Source: Solirubrobacteraceae bacterium (lineage in GTDB: Bacteria; Actinomycetota; Thermoleophilia; Solirubrobacterales; Solirubrobacteraceae). From it: a DNA stretch of 63,831 nucleotides. The stretch spans positions 1 through 63,831 of the forward strand of contig JAICYC010000010.1 of assembly GCA_025934395.1 (NCBI GenBank). Reading direction: 5' to 3'. The notes under the pieces were generated by a model. It was not told where the DNA came from and ran no database searches. It was given only the letters and a program-made list of their open reading frames with translations. Both the position numbers and the translations under genes were made by a program. Positions 8,974 through 17,306 of this stretch are shown here, piece by piece (the stretch's first letter is position 1; the number at the start of each line of letters is the position of its first letter).

Positions 8974-9876
8974 CTAGCTGGTCGCGCCGTTGATCTTCGG
9001 TTCGGTGATCGCCCCTGACTGCAGACCCCATTTCGCGAGGATCTTCGTGTAGGTGCCGTCCGCGATCAGCTTCTTCAGAGCTTCGTAGAACGGTTTGGTC
9101 ATGCCGCTCGTCTTCGGGATCGCGATTCCGTACGGCGCGAATTCGAACGTTTCGCCGACCAGCTTGAACGCCCCGTTGGACTGTTTGATCTGGTACGCGA
9201 CAACGGGGGAGTCAGCGAACCCGATTTCCGCCCGGCCGCTCGTGATCGCGAGGTTGACCGGGTTCTGCCCCGGGAAGCTCAGCACGGTCACGCCCTTCTT
9301 GCCTTCCTTCTTGCACGCCTTGTCCTGCTTTTCGGCCGATTCGAGCTCGACGGTGCCCTTCTCCACCGCCACCGTCTTGCCGCAGAGATCAGCCAACCCC
9401 TTCACGTTCGGGTTGGACGAGCTCTTCGCGTAGAAGGACAGGCCCGCCTTGAAGTAGTCGACGAAGTCCACCGTCTTCTCACGTTCCTTGGTGTCGGTGA
9501 ACGACGACGCGCCGACGTCATACCGACCGGCCGCGAGGCCCGGGATGATCGTTTCGAAGTTCGAGTTGATGAGGTTGACCTTGAGCCCCATCACCCCGGC
9601 GAGCGCGGTCATCATGTCCGCGTCCATCCCGATCACGGTCTTGCCGTCGGGCGCGATGAACTCGTTCGGCGCGTACTGCGCTTCCGTGGCCACGTTCAGC
9701 GTGCCTTTCGACTTGATCGCCGCCGGGACCGTGGCTGCGATCGAGGCATCTACACCGCTCGAGGCGGGCGTGCTCGCCTGAGTGGAACCGCTGCTGCTCT
9801 TCGAGCTGCTGCCGCAGCCCGCGAGCGCCATCACGGCGAGGGCGGTCACGCACACGCGCGCGAGGAGCTTGCTCAT
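8974..9876 (-). CDS. Amino acid ABC transporter substrate-binding lipoprotein
   Basis: A 300-residue bacterial family 3 solute-binding protein. The signal peptide ends in the lipobox LAGC, so the mature protein is lipid-anchored at Cys21, followed by a Ser-rich linker. The binding domain shows GTLNVATEAQYAPNEF, GMDADMMTAL, FETIIPGLAAGRYDVGASSFT and KTVAVEKGTVELE, typical of glutamine/glutamate/polar amino acid receptors. GGGAGG-type ribosome binding (CGGGAGG) lies 6-7 bases before the ATG. As first gene of the importer operon it probably sets expression for all three. The specific amino acid is not evident. Confidence 0.92.
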   Translation of the reverse strand: MSKLLARVCVTALAVMALAGCGSSSKSSSGSTQASTPASSGVDASIAATVPAAIKSKGTLNVATEAQYAPNEFIAPDGKTVIGMDADMMTALAGVMGLKVNLINSNFETIIPGLAAGRYDVGASSFTDTKEREKTVDFVDYFKAGLSFYAKSSSNPNVKGLADLCGKTVAVEKGTVELESAEKQDKACKKEGKKGVTVLSFPGQNPVNLAITSGRAEIGFADSPVVAYQIKQSNGAFKLVGETFEFAPYGIAIPKTSGMTKPFYEALKKLIADGTYTKILAKWGLQSGAITEPKINGATS

Positions 9877-9926
9877 CGGGAACCTCCCGTTGTTTCGCTG
9901 GGACCCCCGCGGGGGCGAGGGCGCGA

Positions 9927-9932
9927 AGTATA
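9927..9932 (-). promoter_or_regulatory. Probable -10 box (TATACT) of the amino-acid importer operon
   Basis: On the minus strand TATACT lies 50 bases before the ATG of the lipoprotein gene. It is the most AT-rich hexamer in the 64-base gap. A convincing -35 box at 17 bases is not seen. Unlike many genes here, this one has a leader with a good Shine-Dalgarno sequence. Confidence 0.5.
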
Positions 9933-9940
9933 GGTAGGGA

Positions 9941-12352
9941 CTAAGGGTTCGCGCGCCCCACGCGCGCCGCGCCGACGCCGATCAGCTCGGTGATCGCCTG
10001 CGCGCTGCTCGGGCGGCCCATCAGGAAGCCCTGTGCCATCTCGCAGCCGAGCTCCCGCAGCGTCGCCATCTGGCTCTCCACCTCGATCCCCTCGGCCACC
10101 ACGGTCAGCGAGAGTGCGTGCCCCACGCCGAGGATCGCCTCCAGCAGCTCGCGCCCGTGCCCACCGTCCTCGAGCGCCGCCACGAAGCTGCGGTCGACCT
10201 TGAGCACGTCCACCGGCATCCGCTGCAGGTTCGCCAACGATGCGTAGCCGGTGCCGAAGTCGTCGATCGCCACGTGCACGCCGAGCTCGCGGATCTCCGC
10301 CAGCCGCTCGCACGCGCCCGCGAGGTCGCGCATCAGCGCCGTCTCGGTGATCTCCAGCGTGAGCATCCGCGGATCGAGCTCGGAGGCGGCGAGCGCGTCG
10401 CGCACGTCCTGCACGAACGACGAGCGGCCGAGCTGGAACGCGGACACGTTCACGGAGACCGCCAGGCGCAGGCCCTCCCGGTGCCAGCTGGTGGCCTGGG
10501 CGCACGCCTCGCCGAGCACCCAGCGTCCGATCGGCACGATCAGACCGCTCTCCTCGCAGATCGGGATGAAGTCGTTGGGTGCGACGATGCCGCGCTCGGG
10601 GTGGCGCCAGCGGAGCAGCGCCTCCACGCCGATCACGCGCTGCGCGGAGAGGTCGAAGATTGGCTGGTAGGCGAGGAAGAACTGATCCTCCTGCATCGCA
10701 ACGCCGAGCTCGAGCTCGAGGTCGACGCGGCCGTCCGTACGGCGGTCGAGGCTCGGGTCGTAGAGCACGTAGCGGTCCTTGCCCGCAGCCTTCGCCGCGT
10801 ACAGGGCGAGGTCCGCGTCACGCAGCAGCTCGTCGGGGGTGGAGTAGCTCCCGATCGCGAGGCCCACGCTGGCGGTGACCGAGAACAGCCGGTGTCCATC
10901 CTCGAGGTCCACCGGGGCGCGCAGCGCCTCGATCAGCCTCTCCGCGAGCAGGTCGAACGCGTCGCTGCCCGCCTGCGCCTGCAAGAGCACCACGAACTCG
11001 TCGCCGCCGAGCCGGCCCACGGTGTCCTGTGCGCGAACGGTGTCCTTCAGGCGCGCCGCGACCACCCGCAGGAGGCGGTCGCCCGCGCCGTGGCCGAGCT
11101 TGTCGTTGACGTGCTTGAACCCGTCCACGTCCACGTACAGCGCGCCCGCCACCATCCCCGGCTCGCGCGCCACGCGGGCGAGCATCTGCTCGGCGCGGTC
11201 GAGCACCAGCGCCCGGTTGGGCAGGCCCGTGAGCGTGTCGTGCATCGCCTGGTGGGAGAGCTCGCGCGTCTTCTCGTTCACGAGCGCCAGCGCGCGCGTG
11301 CGGCCCGTACCGAGGATCACCAGCAGCAGCCCCACGAGCAGGCTCATCAGGGCTCCGCCCGCGAGCAGCGCGAGCGCGTTGAGGTCGGCGAAGATGCTCG
11401 CGCTCGGACGGGCGTCGTAGGTCTGCACCGTCCAGCCGTTGCGCAGGCTGATCCGGTCGGTGAGCGCGTGGGGTGCGACCTTCCCCTGGCTGAACACCAC
11501 CGGCGCGGCGTTCGCCCCCGCGCTGTAGGTGAAGCGCACCGCCGTTTCGGGGTGGCCCTGGAGCGCGCGGCTGATCACCACGTTCGGAACCAGCAGCTCG
11601 CCGAGCCATCCGAGGAAGCGCGAGGTGCGCTCGGCCACGCTGCGTGGCGCCACGCCTCCGCGGTAGACGGGGGTCTGCACCCCCAGCACGGTGCCGTGCG
11701 AGGTGGCGAACGGCGCGTAGCTCGGCGTGCCCTGCACGCGCGAGGTCAGCAGCTGCGGCGCGAACGCGCAGTAGTCCAGCCCAGCGGGAAGGTAGCTCGC
11801 GAGGTTGCGCGCGCTGCCTGCGACCGCGAAGCAGTAGGAGGGACGTTCGCCCGTGGGGAGCACTTCGAACGGGCGATCCAGCGCCGTGCCGGGGCCGAAC
11901 GGCTGCACCGGTTCGGCCGCCACGTGTCGTTCGAAGGCGTGCAGCTGCGAGCCGCGCACCAGCGTGACCAGGCCGATGTTCTCGAGCTCCGGGTAACGCC
12001 TGAACGCCTGCACCGACGCCGCCCAGCGGTCGAATCCGGTGGGGGTCAGGCGGTCCTCGCCGCTCACGAACGCGCTTGCGGCGATCACGAGGTCTTCCTC
12101 GTGCTGGAGCGCCAGCTGCAGGGTGGAGGCGATCTCCGCCGAGCCGAGGTTCGAGCCGATCCGTGCCTTCGCAGCGTCCGAGCGCGCCACCGCGCGCGCG
12201 CCCAGGGCGGAGGCGATCACGCCCGCCGCGACAAGCAGTGCGGCGATCGCGATCCAGAGGCCGCGGTGGCTGCGCCAGAGAACGTGATCGCCACCCGCCT
12301 GTGGGTGGGCGACGGCGCGGTCCTCGGGTTCTTTGGCAACGGTTTCTGGCAC
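9941..12352 (-). CDS. CHASE-GGDEF-EAL cyclic-di-GMP enzyme
   Basis: An 803-residue membrane protein. A first membrane helix (about 31-50) leads into a CHASE-type sensor outside the membrane (about 65-315), and a second helix (about 325-348) leads to the cytoplasmic catalytic domains. GGDEF lies at 449-453 and is intact, so diguanylate cyclase activity is possible. EAL lies at 577-579 (GVEALLRWRHPERG), with later NVSAFQL, ETALM, DDFGTGYASL and VAEGIE motifs all present, so phosphodiesterase activity is also possible. Which one dominates cannot be read from sequence. The start is GTG with GAGAGA about 6 bases upstream. Confidence 0.92.
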   Translation of the reverse strand: MPETVAKEPEDRAVAHPQAGGDHVLWRSHRGLWIAIAALLVAAGVIASALGARAVARSDAAKARIGSNLGSAEIASTLQLALQHEEDLVIAASAFVSGEDRLTPTGFDRWAASVQAFRRYPELENIGLVTLVRGSQLHAFERHVAAEPVQPFGPGTALDRPFEVLPTGERPSYCFAVAGSARNLASYLPAGLDYCAFAPQLLTSRVQGTPSYAPFATSHGTVLGVQTPVYRGGVAPRSVAERTSRFLGWLGELLVPNVVISRALQGHPETAVRFTYSAGANAAPVVFSQGKVAPHALTDRISLRNGWTVQTYDARPSASIFADLNALALLAGGALMSLLVGLLLVILGTGRTRALALVNEKTRELSHQAMHDTLTGLPNRALVLDRAEQMLARVAREPGMVAGALYVDVDGFKHVNDKLGHGAGDRLLRVVAARLKDTVRAQDTVGRLGGDEFVVLLQAQAGSDAFDLLAERLIEALRAPVDLEDGHRLFSVTASVGLAIGSYSTPDELLRDADLALYAAKAAGKDRYVLYDPSLDRRTDGRVDLELELGVAMQEDQFFLAYQPIFDLSAQRVIGVEALLRWRHPERGIVAPNDFIPICEESGLIVPIGRWVLGEACAQATSWHREGLRLAVSVNVSAFQLGRSSFVQDVRDALAASELDPRMLTLEITETALMRDLAGACERLAEIRELGVHVAIDDFGTGYASLANLQRMPVDVLKVDRSFVAALEDGGHGRELLEAILGVGHALSLTVVAEGIEVESQMATLRELGCEMAQGFLMGRPSSAQAITELIGVGAARVGRANP

Positions 12353-12389
12353 GTCTGTCTCTCACGCGCGGCAGCGCGTCGCTGACAAG

Positions 12390-12416
12390 ATCGGGCCGGC
12401 GGAGGCCGAGCTTTAG
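12390..12416 (-). promoter_or_regulatory. Candidate FliA/sigma-28-type promoter for the GGDEF-EAL gene
   Basis: On the minus strand CTAAA is followed 16 bases later by CCCGAT, resembling the motility sigma pattern TAAA-N15-GCCGATAA. The expected start lies about 30 bases before the GTG at 12352, leaving room for a GAGAGA ribosome site. The match is by eye and no flagellar genes are in the window. Confidence 0.3.
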
Positions 12417-12501
12417 CCCCAAACCGCTCTGCAGAGCCGATCACGTGCGTTCACGAGCCTGCACGAACGCGCCCGGGCATGCGCGACGCTGGCCACTCCG
12501 C

Positions 12502-12507
12502 TAGGCT
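12502..12507 (+). promoter_or_regulatory. Probable -10 box (TAGGCT) upstream of the riboswitch
   Basis: TAGGCT would start transcription at about 12514, right at the 5' end of the riboswitch element. This spacing supports both calls. No strong -35 box is visible. Confidence 0.5.
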
Positions 12508-12515
12508 GGCCCGCG

Positions 12516-12628
12516 CCTAATCCGCCGCGCCCGCGGTGGAGCGGGGGAACCGAGTTGTTGGGGCGAGTCCGCGGTGATCCGCCGGAGGCGAAGTTCGCCA
12601 GCCCGTCAGCTAACCCCGCCGGCCAAGC
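12516..12628 (+). promoter_or_regulatory. Cyclic-di-AMP riboswitch (ydaO/yuaA type)
   Basis: The leader of the LytM-like gene carries the characteristic conserved pieces in order: GGGGGAACC (12543-12551), TTGGGGCGAG (12558-12567) and CCCGTCAGCTAACC (12602-12615). GC-rich arms that can pair lie between them (CCGCGGTGATCCGCCGG). The element ends one base before the AAGGAGA ribosome site, so ligand binding could change translation or transcription readout directly. In Actinobacteria this class is known to sit before cell-wall hydrolase genes, which matches the gene downstream. A covariance-model search would settle the boundaries. Confidence 0.85.
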
Positions 12629-12641
12629 GAAGGAGACATCG

Positions 12642-13424
12642 ATGAGACGGCGCGTGGCTGCGCTGCTGGGCGTACTCGGAGGGGTCCTGTTCACCGCGGT
12701 CGCGGTCAACATCAACTCCGCGCCCGCCGCTTCGACGGGCGGCACGGAAATCCCCACGAGCACACCCGCGCCGACGCCCACGCCGCCGGTCGTCCCGCCC
12801 GTCGCCCCCGCGACGGAGAACGGCACCGGTGGCGCCAGCCCCACGGGCGGGACCGGATCGGTCCCCGCGCCCGCGCTCGCCACCAGCCCCTATCCGATCT
12901 CGGCGCGCGGCTGGGTGTTCCCGCTGTATCCGCTCTCGCGCGTCGCACCGAGCAGTCGCTGGTCCCAGGATTCCGGCGTGGATCTCGGCGGCAACGCCAA
13001 CCAGTGCGGGAGCCGCCTGATCGAGCTCGCGGTGGCCAGCGGGACGATCGTGCACGAGGGCCTGTCGGGCTTCGGCACCTACGCGCCCGTCCTGCACGTC
13101 GACAGCGGCCCCGACGCGGGGCGCTACATCTACTACGGGCACGCCGCCCCCGCGCTCGTCCCGGTCGGGACCCACGTCAGCGCCGGGCAGCCGATCGCCG
13201 AGGTCGGCTGCGGCCAGGTGGGCATCTCCTCCGCGCCGCACCTGGAGATCGGCATCTACGAAGTCGGTGCCACCGTGACGGAAGACGTGCCTGCGCAGCG
13301 CGCAACATCGGCGGAAACGCTCGCCAACCTGCGCTCCGCCTACCACACGGCGGTGCCCGCCGAAGCGGCGCGCCGGGCGGCCGCCGCGAGGGCCCGGCGC
13401 AAACGCGCCAAGCCGCACCGCTGA
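12642..13424 (+). CDS. Secreted LytM/M23-like protein with altered zinc site
   Basis: A 260-residue exported protein. An uncleaved or cleavable N-terminal hydrophobic segment (about 6-24) is followed by a Pro/Thr/Gly linker, an M23-like domain (about 88-225) and a basic tail. The fold is clear from [50 protein letters not shown] and APHLEIGIY. The usual HxGxD reads DSGVD, and the usual HxH reads HLE, so two zinc ligands are replaced and peptidase activity is doubtful. It may be a regulator like other inactive LytM proteins. AAGGAGA lies 5 bases before the ATG, and a cyclic-di-AMP riboswitch occupies the leader. Confidence 0.85.
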   Translation: MRRRVAALLGVLGGVLFTAVAVNINSAPAASTGGTEIPTSTPAPTPTPPVVPPVAPATENGTGGASPTGGTGSVPAPALATSPYPISARGWVFPLYPLSRVAPSSRWSQDSGVDLGGNANQCGSRLIELAVASGTIVHEGLSGFGTYAPVLHVDSGPDAGRYIYYGHAAPALVPVGTHVSAGQPIAEVGCGQVGISSAPHLEIGIYEVGATVTEDVPAQRATSAETLANLRSAYHTAVPAEAARRAAAARARRKRAKPHR

Positions 13425-13449
13425 GCAGCTCGCAGATAAGCGGTCCAGT

Positions 13450-13486
13450 GGGCTAAGGCATCCCCGGCGGGCTGCCGATGAGCCAT
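13450..13486 (+). promoter_or_regulatory. Structured element before the PKD-protein gene
   Basis: GGCT-AA-GGCA and TGCC-GATG-AGCC can pair around an inner CCC/GGG hairpin, forming a compact arm that ends just before the GTG at 13489. The 3' arm (GGCGGGCTGCCGATG) resembles the last arm of cyclic-di-GMP-I riboswitches, but their GAAA loop and GACGCAAAGCC core are not found. The same bases also fit a loose sigma-28 promoter (CTAAG then GCCGATGA). The function is open. Confidence 0.3.
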
Positions 13487-13488
13487 TC

Positions 13489-15702
13489 GTGACCATTAAC
13501 GCCCGCCCCCACATGCCCTCCGGCGTGAGTGTCCGTCTCGCGCGGCCGCACGTCTCCATCACCGGACTCCTCGGCGGCCTCGCCGTCTCGCTGCTCCTGC
13601 TGCTGCTGCTCCTGCTCGCGATCGCCGCGAGCCCCGCGGGCGCCGTGGTGACCGAAGTGCCCAGCGGGCCGACCGTCGGGCTGCAGCCGCGCAACGCGGA
13701 ATCGGTGAAGCGCGGCCCCACGCTCAAAGAAATCGAAAAAACGCCGTTCCAGAACACCGCGGGCCACGCGGTGGTCCACGGCGCGAACATCTACGTCGTC
13801 TACTGGGACGCGGAAGACCTGTACCTCGAATCCTGGCAGCGGATCCTCAACAAATTCTTCCAGGGCGCAGGCGAAGAAGGCGGGAAACTCAACAACCAGT
13901 TCGCCGCCGACCTCCAGTACACCGACGCCACCAACCAGGGCGCCGCCGACCGCTTCACCTACCGCGGCGCCTACACGGACACCGCGAAATACCCCGCTTC
14001 GGGGTGCACCGACACCGGCGAAGTGGAATTCAGCTTCGAGTGCGTCACCGACGCCCAGGTCAACGCGCAGCTGCAGAGCTTCATCGCCGCCAACAAACTG
14101 CAGAAGGGCATGAACTCGATCTACTTCGTCGTCACGCCACCCGGCGTCACGGTGTGCCTGGAAGCCGCCGGCGAACGGTGCTCGGACTACACCGGCGTCG
14201 GCACCGCCAGCTACAAATCGAGCTTCTGCAGCTACCACGCCGCGGTCAACCCGGGTGGATCCCCCAACGGGGACGGCAACACGGTGCTCTACGGGGTGCT
14301 TCCATACGTCGCCAACCTGTTCCCCGGATTTCCGTCATCCGGCGCATATGACTGTCAGGACGGAGGCTTCAACCCGACCTCCGAACCGCCCGAGGAAAAA
14401 GAGGAAGTAGGTCTCATCCAGGCGCCCAACCAGCCGGCGGGGGACCCGGAAGACTTCCAGCTCGCCGGCGGCTTCGCCGACGTGATCGCCACGCAGGGCG
14501 GGGAGGAGCTCCAGAACATCGTCACCGACCCCCTCCTGAACGCCTGGCACGGCGGCGGCGGCAAGGAGGTCACCGACGAGTGCCGCAACTACTTCGCCTC
14601 GAGCAACTCCCAAGCAGGCGAAGAGGACGGCCAGGCGGAACTCGGCATCCTGAGCGGCTCGGTCAGCCCCCATTCGCAGACCGAACAGGGCACGCTCTCC
14701 AACCAGCGCCTCGGCAACCACAACTACTACCTCAACAACGTCTACAACCTCGCCTCGGACCTCCTCCGCGGTCCTACCTGCATCGCGAGCGTCGCCCTGC
14801 AGCCCAGGTTCACCGCGCCAAACCCCGTCAACGCGGGCGACATCGTCGGCTTCGACGGCATGGAGAGCGAGGTGTGGCTCAACGCCGGCACCACCTACGT
14901 CGAAGGCGTCCCGTCGCCGCTCTACGCCACCTACACGTGGGACTTCGGTGACGGCACCCCCACCGTCAGCGGCTTCGCGCCCGGCGCCCCCGCCTGCGAA
15001 GCGCCGTGGCTGAGCCCCTGCGCGGCGAGCGCGTTCCACAGCTACCAGTACGGCGGCACCTACGACGTCACGCTCACCATCAAGGACGTCGGCGGCTTCG
15101 AAGCGACCTCCGAGGCGCCCGTCACGGTCGTCGGCCCGCCGCCGCCCGTCGTCGAAGGCGGCGGTGGTGGTGGCGGTGGCGGCGGCGGCGGTGCAGGCGG
15201 CTCCGGCTCGGGCTCCGGCGCAGGATCCGGCTCCATCACGGGCTCGTCCACCCCGGCGGGGGGTGGCTCCGGCTCCCCCTCGGGTTCCGGCGCGGGCGTG
15301 CCAACGGCGATCGCCAACCCCGTTGCGAACGCCGCTGTGGTGTCGCGCACCCTCCGCTCCGTCAAGAGGTCCGGCGTCGTGGTCGCCTATTCCGTCAACG
15401 AGCAGGTTGCCGGTCACCTGGAAGTGCTGATCGGGCGTGCGCTCGCGAAGCGCCTCGGCCTCACCGGGTCGGCTGCGACGGGCCTCCCCGCGGGCTCACC
15501 CCCGACGATCGTGCTCGCGAAAGCGCTCGTGGTCACCACGAAGGCCGGACGCAGCACCGTGAGGCTGCTCCTCGGCAAGCACAACGCCAACCGTCTCGCG
15601 CACCTGCGCAGGGCGTCGATGATGCTGCGCCTGTTCGTGCGCAACGCCGCGCCGAAACCGGCCACCGCGACGGTGCTCTCGACGTTCACCCTCGCCCACT
15701 GA
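13489..15702 (+). CDS. Large secreted PKD-domain protein
   Basis: A 737-residue exported protein. The signal region has a long Leu run (about 27-45) ending ASPAGA. The main domain (about 70-400) contains VYWDAEDLYLESW, NSIYFVVTPPGV and GGEELQNIVTDPLLNAW. The last recalls secreted protease-like families with SHE..E..TDP.NAW, but the histidine is Gly here. A PKD domain follows (about 480-550; TYTWDFGDGTP, HSYQYGGTYDVTLTI). Next come a Gly/Ser linker of about 60 residues and a C-terminal beta-type module. GTG at 13489 or ATG at 13513 could start it. GAA and AAA codons are unusually frequent. The substrate or binding target is unknown. Confidence 0.8.
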   Translation: MTINARPHMPSGVSVRLARPHVSITGLLGGLAVSLLLLLLLLLAIAASPAGAVVTEVPSGPTVGLQPRNAESVKRGPTLKEIEKTPFQNTAGHAVVHGANIYVVYWDAEDLYLESWQRILNKFFQGAGEEGGKLNNQFAADLQYTDATNQGAADRFTYRGAYTDTAKYPASGCTDTGEVEFSFECVTDAQVNAQLQSFIAANKLQKGMNSIYFVVTPPGVTVCLEAAGERCSDYTGVGTASYKSSFCSYHAAVNPGGSPNGDGNTVLYGVLPYVANLFPGFPSSGAYDCQDGGFNPTSEPPEEKEEVGLIQAPNQPAGDPEDFQLAGGFADVIATQGGEELQNIVTDPLLNAWHGGGGKEVTDECRNYFASSNSQAGEEDGQAELGILSGSVSPHSQTEQGTLSNQRLGNHNYYLNNVYNLASDLLRGPTCIASVALQPRFTAPNPVNAGDIVGFDGMESEVWLNAGTTYVEGVPSPLYATYTWDFGDGTPTVSGFAPGAPACEAPWLSPCAASAFHSYQYGGTYDVTLTIKDVGGFEATSEAPVTVVGPPPPVVEGGGGGGGGGGGGAGGSGSGSGAGSGSITGSSTPAGGGSGSPSGSGAGVPTAIANPVANAAVVSRTLRSVKRSGVVVAYSVNEQVAGHLEVLIGRALAKRLGLTGSAATGLPAGSPPTIVLAKALVVTTKAGRSTVRLLLGKHNANRLAHLRRASMMLRLFVRNAAPKPATATVLSTFTLAH

Positions 15703-15718
15703 GGCCGGGCGAACGCGT

Positions 15719-15910
15719 TCAGTCGCGGTTGCGGCGTTTGCGTCGCGACCGCGACTTCTCGCGGAACACGAAGTGCCACAGCGCCCACAGCCCCACGTAG
15801 CAGATCACCATCGACACGAGCGAGAGGATCGCGAGGCCCGTGCTGTTGCCCGTCGCAGATTCGCCGTCGAGCGCGAGCGGAAGCGCAGCGAGCACCTGCA
15901 GGATCCCCAT
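15719..15910 (-). CDS. Small single-pass membrane protein, 63 aa
   Basis: The ATG has GAGGTG 6 bases upstream and lies 10 bases after the stop of the NlpC/P60-type lipoprotein gene, so the two form an operon. The peptide has a hydrophobic start (GILQVLAALPLAL), a membrane helix (about 26-48, ending GLWALWHFVF) and a very basic tail (REKSRSRRKRRNRD), placing the C-terminus in the cytoplasm. I do not recognise the family. Its partner suggests a role at the cell wall or membrane. Confidence 0.6.
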   Translation of the reverse strand: MGILQVLAALPLALDGESATGNSTGLAILSLVSMVICYVGLWALWHFVFREKSRSRRKRRNRD

Positions 15911-15920
15911 CGCGGGCACC

Positions 15921-16721
15921 TCAGAGCCCCGGCCAGTGGCGCGCGACGAAGCCTGAGTTGTCCACCGACCCCACCTGCCAGCGCGACGCGAACGTGCCGC
16001 TGCGCCCCGCGGTGTCGTAGAGCACGCCGTCCACATACATGTAGGCGTGCCCCGCGTTCGCGAGCACGGTGATGTAGCGGCCGGGCCCGGGCGCTCCCCA
16101 GCTCTCCAGTTCGCCGGAGGTCTCGGGCGAGCCCAGCAGCCCGCCCGCCGCGAGCGCGTAGCTCACCGAGCCGGAGCAGTCGTAGGCGTTGTCGATGAAC
16201 GACCCGTGCCCGCCGCCGAACACGTACGGGAAGTCCGCGATCTCGTTCGCGCCGGCGATCACGCGCTGGATCACTTCCGGCACGTTCTGCGGGACCGCGA
16301 GCGCGCCGCTGCCGGAGATCGACCGCCCGCCGGGCACGGGCGTGAGCTGCTGCTTCCGGGTCCGTTTCGCGCTGCGTTCCACAGCCTTCATCTGCTGAAG
16401 CTCCGCCTTCACTTCCGCGTCCGACGGGGCGCCTGCGGCGACCGCCAGTTCGCCCACCTTCACCGGTCCCGCTGCGCGCGAGTGGTTCACCGCGCCGGAC
16501 ACGGGGAAGCTGTCCGCTTCCTGCGGGTCTGCCACCTCTTTCACGGTCGCCCCACCCCGGGTGACCGTGCGCGGCGCGAGCACCGTCACGGCCGGCCCGG
16601 GACGCGCCTTCGCGGCGCTGTCCGTCGCGCTCGAGCCGGCCCCGCTCTGCCCGCAGCCGCTGCAAGCGACCAGCGCCAGCGCACAGGCGAGCGCGCCCGG
16701 CAGGATCCCTCGCGAGCTCAT
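15921..16721 (-). CDS. NlpC/P60-like cell-wall lipoprotein
   Basis: A 266-residue exported protein. A signal sequence with VACSGC gives a likely lipobox near residue 20. A spacer of about 110 residues carries a Lys/Arg-rich helix. The C-terminal domain (about 145-266) shows FPYVFGGGHG, the catalytic-type YDCSGSVSYAL with Cys182 and AGHAYMYVDG with His225, as expected for NlpC/P60 peptidases acting on peptidoglycan stems. An upstream TTG at 16730 is in frame, but the ATG at 16721 fits a TAGCCT box 8 bases upstream. It is divergent from the GtrA gene. Confidence 0.82.
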   Translation of the reverse strand: MSSRGILPGALACALALVACSGCGQSGAGSSATDSAAKARPGPAVTVLAPRTVTRGGATVKEVADPQEADSFPVSGAVNHSRAAGPVKVGELAVAAGAPSDAEVKAELQQMKAVERSAKRTRKQQLTPVPGGRSISGSGALAVPQNVPEVIQRVIAGANEIADFPYVFGGGHGSFIDNAYDCSGSVSYALAAGGLLGSPETSGELESWGAPGPGRYITVLANAGHAYMYVDGVLYDTAGRSGTFASRWQVGSVDNSGFVARHWPGL

Positions 16722-16729
16722 CGCGATCA

Positions 16730-16735
16730 AGGCTA
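16730..16735 (-). promoter_or_regulatory. Probable -10 box (TAGCCT) of the NlpC/P60-like gene
   Basis: On the minus strand TAGCCT ends 8 bases before the ATG at 16721, a leaderless arrangement. It lies 28 bases from the opposing TAGGCT box of the GtrA gene, so the two promoters overlap or face each other back to back. Confidence 0.45.
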
Positions 16736-16762
16736 GCGAGGGTGTCCGGCGGTCGGTGTCGC

Positions 16763-16768
16763 TAGGCT
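16763..16768 (+). promoter_or_regulatory. Probable -10 box (TAGGCT) of the GtrA gene
   Basis: TAGGCT ends 6 bases before the GTG at 16775. No other start signal is present, and the mRNA is probably leaderless. Confidence 0.45.
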
Positions 16769-16774
16769 GGGGGC

Positions 16775-17230
16775 GTGCACGACCGCGTAAGCGCCGTGGA
16801 GCTGCGGCCCCACCTGCGAGTCCTCCATGGTCTGCGTCGCCCCGCCAACTGGCTGCAGCTCGTTCGTTTCGGGATCGTGGGCGGCTGGGGCTTCATCGTC
16901 AACCTGCTCGTGTACGCCGTGTTCGTGCACTCGATCGGCGTCGACTACCGGGTCGCTGCGGTTGCCGCGTGGCTCGTGGCGGTGATGAACAACTTCGTGC
17001 TGAACCGCCACTGGACGTTCGACGCACGCGAAGCCGATCGCGCCCACTTCCAGGCGATGCGGTTCCTCGTGGTGAGCGCTGTCGCGTTCGGCTTCAGCCT
17101 GCTGCTGCTCACCGTGTTCGTGGAGGTCGGCGGGCTCGCGAAGGTGCCCGCCCAGGCGCTCGCGGTGGCCGGCTCCACGCCGCTGAACTTCCTCGGCAAC
17201 AAGCTCTGGAGCTTCCGCGACCGCACCTGA
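16775..17230 (+). CDS. GtrA-family membrane protein
   Basis: A 151-residue protein with four membrane helices and the family signatures LVRFGIVGGWGFIVNLLVY at the first helix and VMNNFVLNRHWTF between helices 2 and 3. The end has PLNFLGNKLWSFR. GtrA proteins are thought to help move or present undecaprenyl-linked sugars for cell-surface glycans. The partner glycosyltransferase is not adjacent, although GT-C enzymes occur at 24884 and 57727. The start is GTG. Confidence 0.88.
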   Translation: MHDRVSAVELRPHLRVLHGLRRPANWLQLVRFGIVGGWGFIVNLLVYAVFVHSIGVDYRVAAVAAWLVAVMNNFVLNRHWTFDAREADRAHFQAMRFLVVSAVAFGFSLLLLTVFVEVGGLAKVPAQALAVAGSTPLNFLGNKLWSFRDRT

Positions 17231-17306
17231 GCGTCGGTCACGCAGGGTCGTCCGCCTCCTCGCTTGCGGCTCCCTGTGGCCCCTCGCTGGTGGCGGAGGC
17301 CGCACC

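Noticed and set aside
10118-12385. A plus-strand open frame of 755 codons opposite the GGDEF-EAL gene
   Set aside because: It is an antisense shadow; the minus strand has complete CHASE, GGDEF and EAL domains.
15151-15300. A GGC/GGT and GGCTCC repeat run as a possible DNA repeat element
   Set aside because: It lies in frame in the PKD-protein gene and encodes its Gly/Ser linker.
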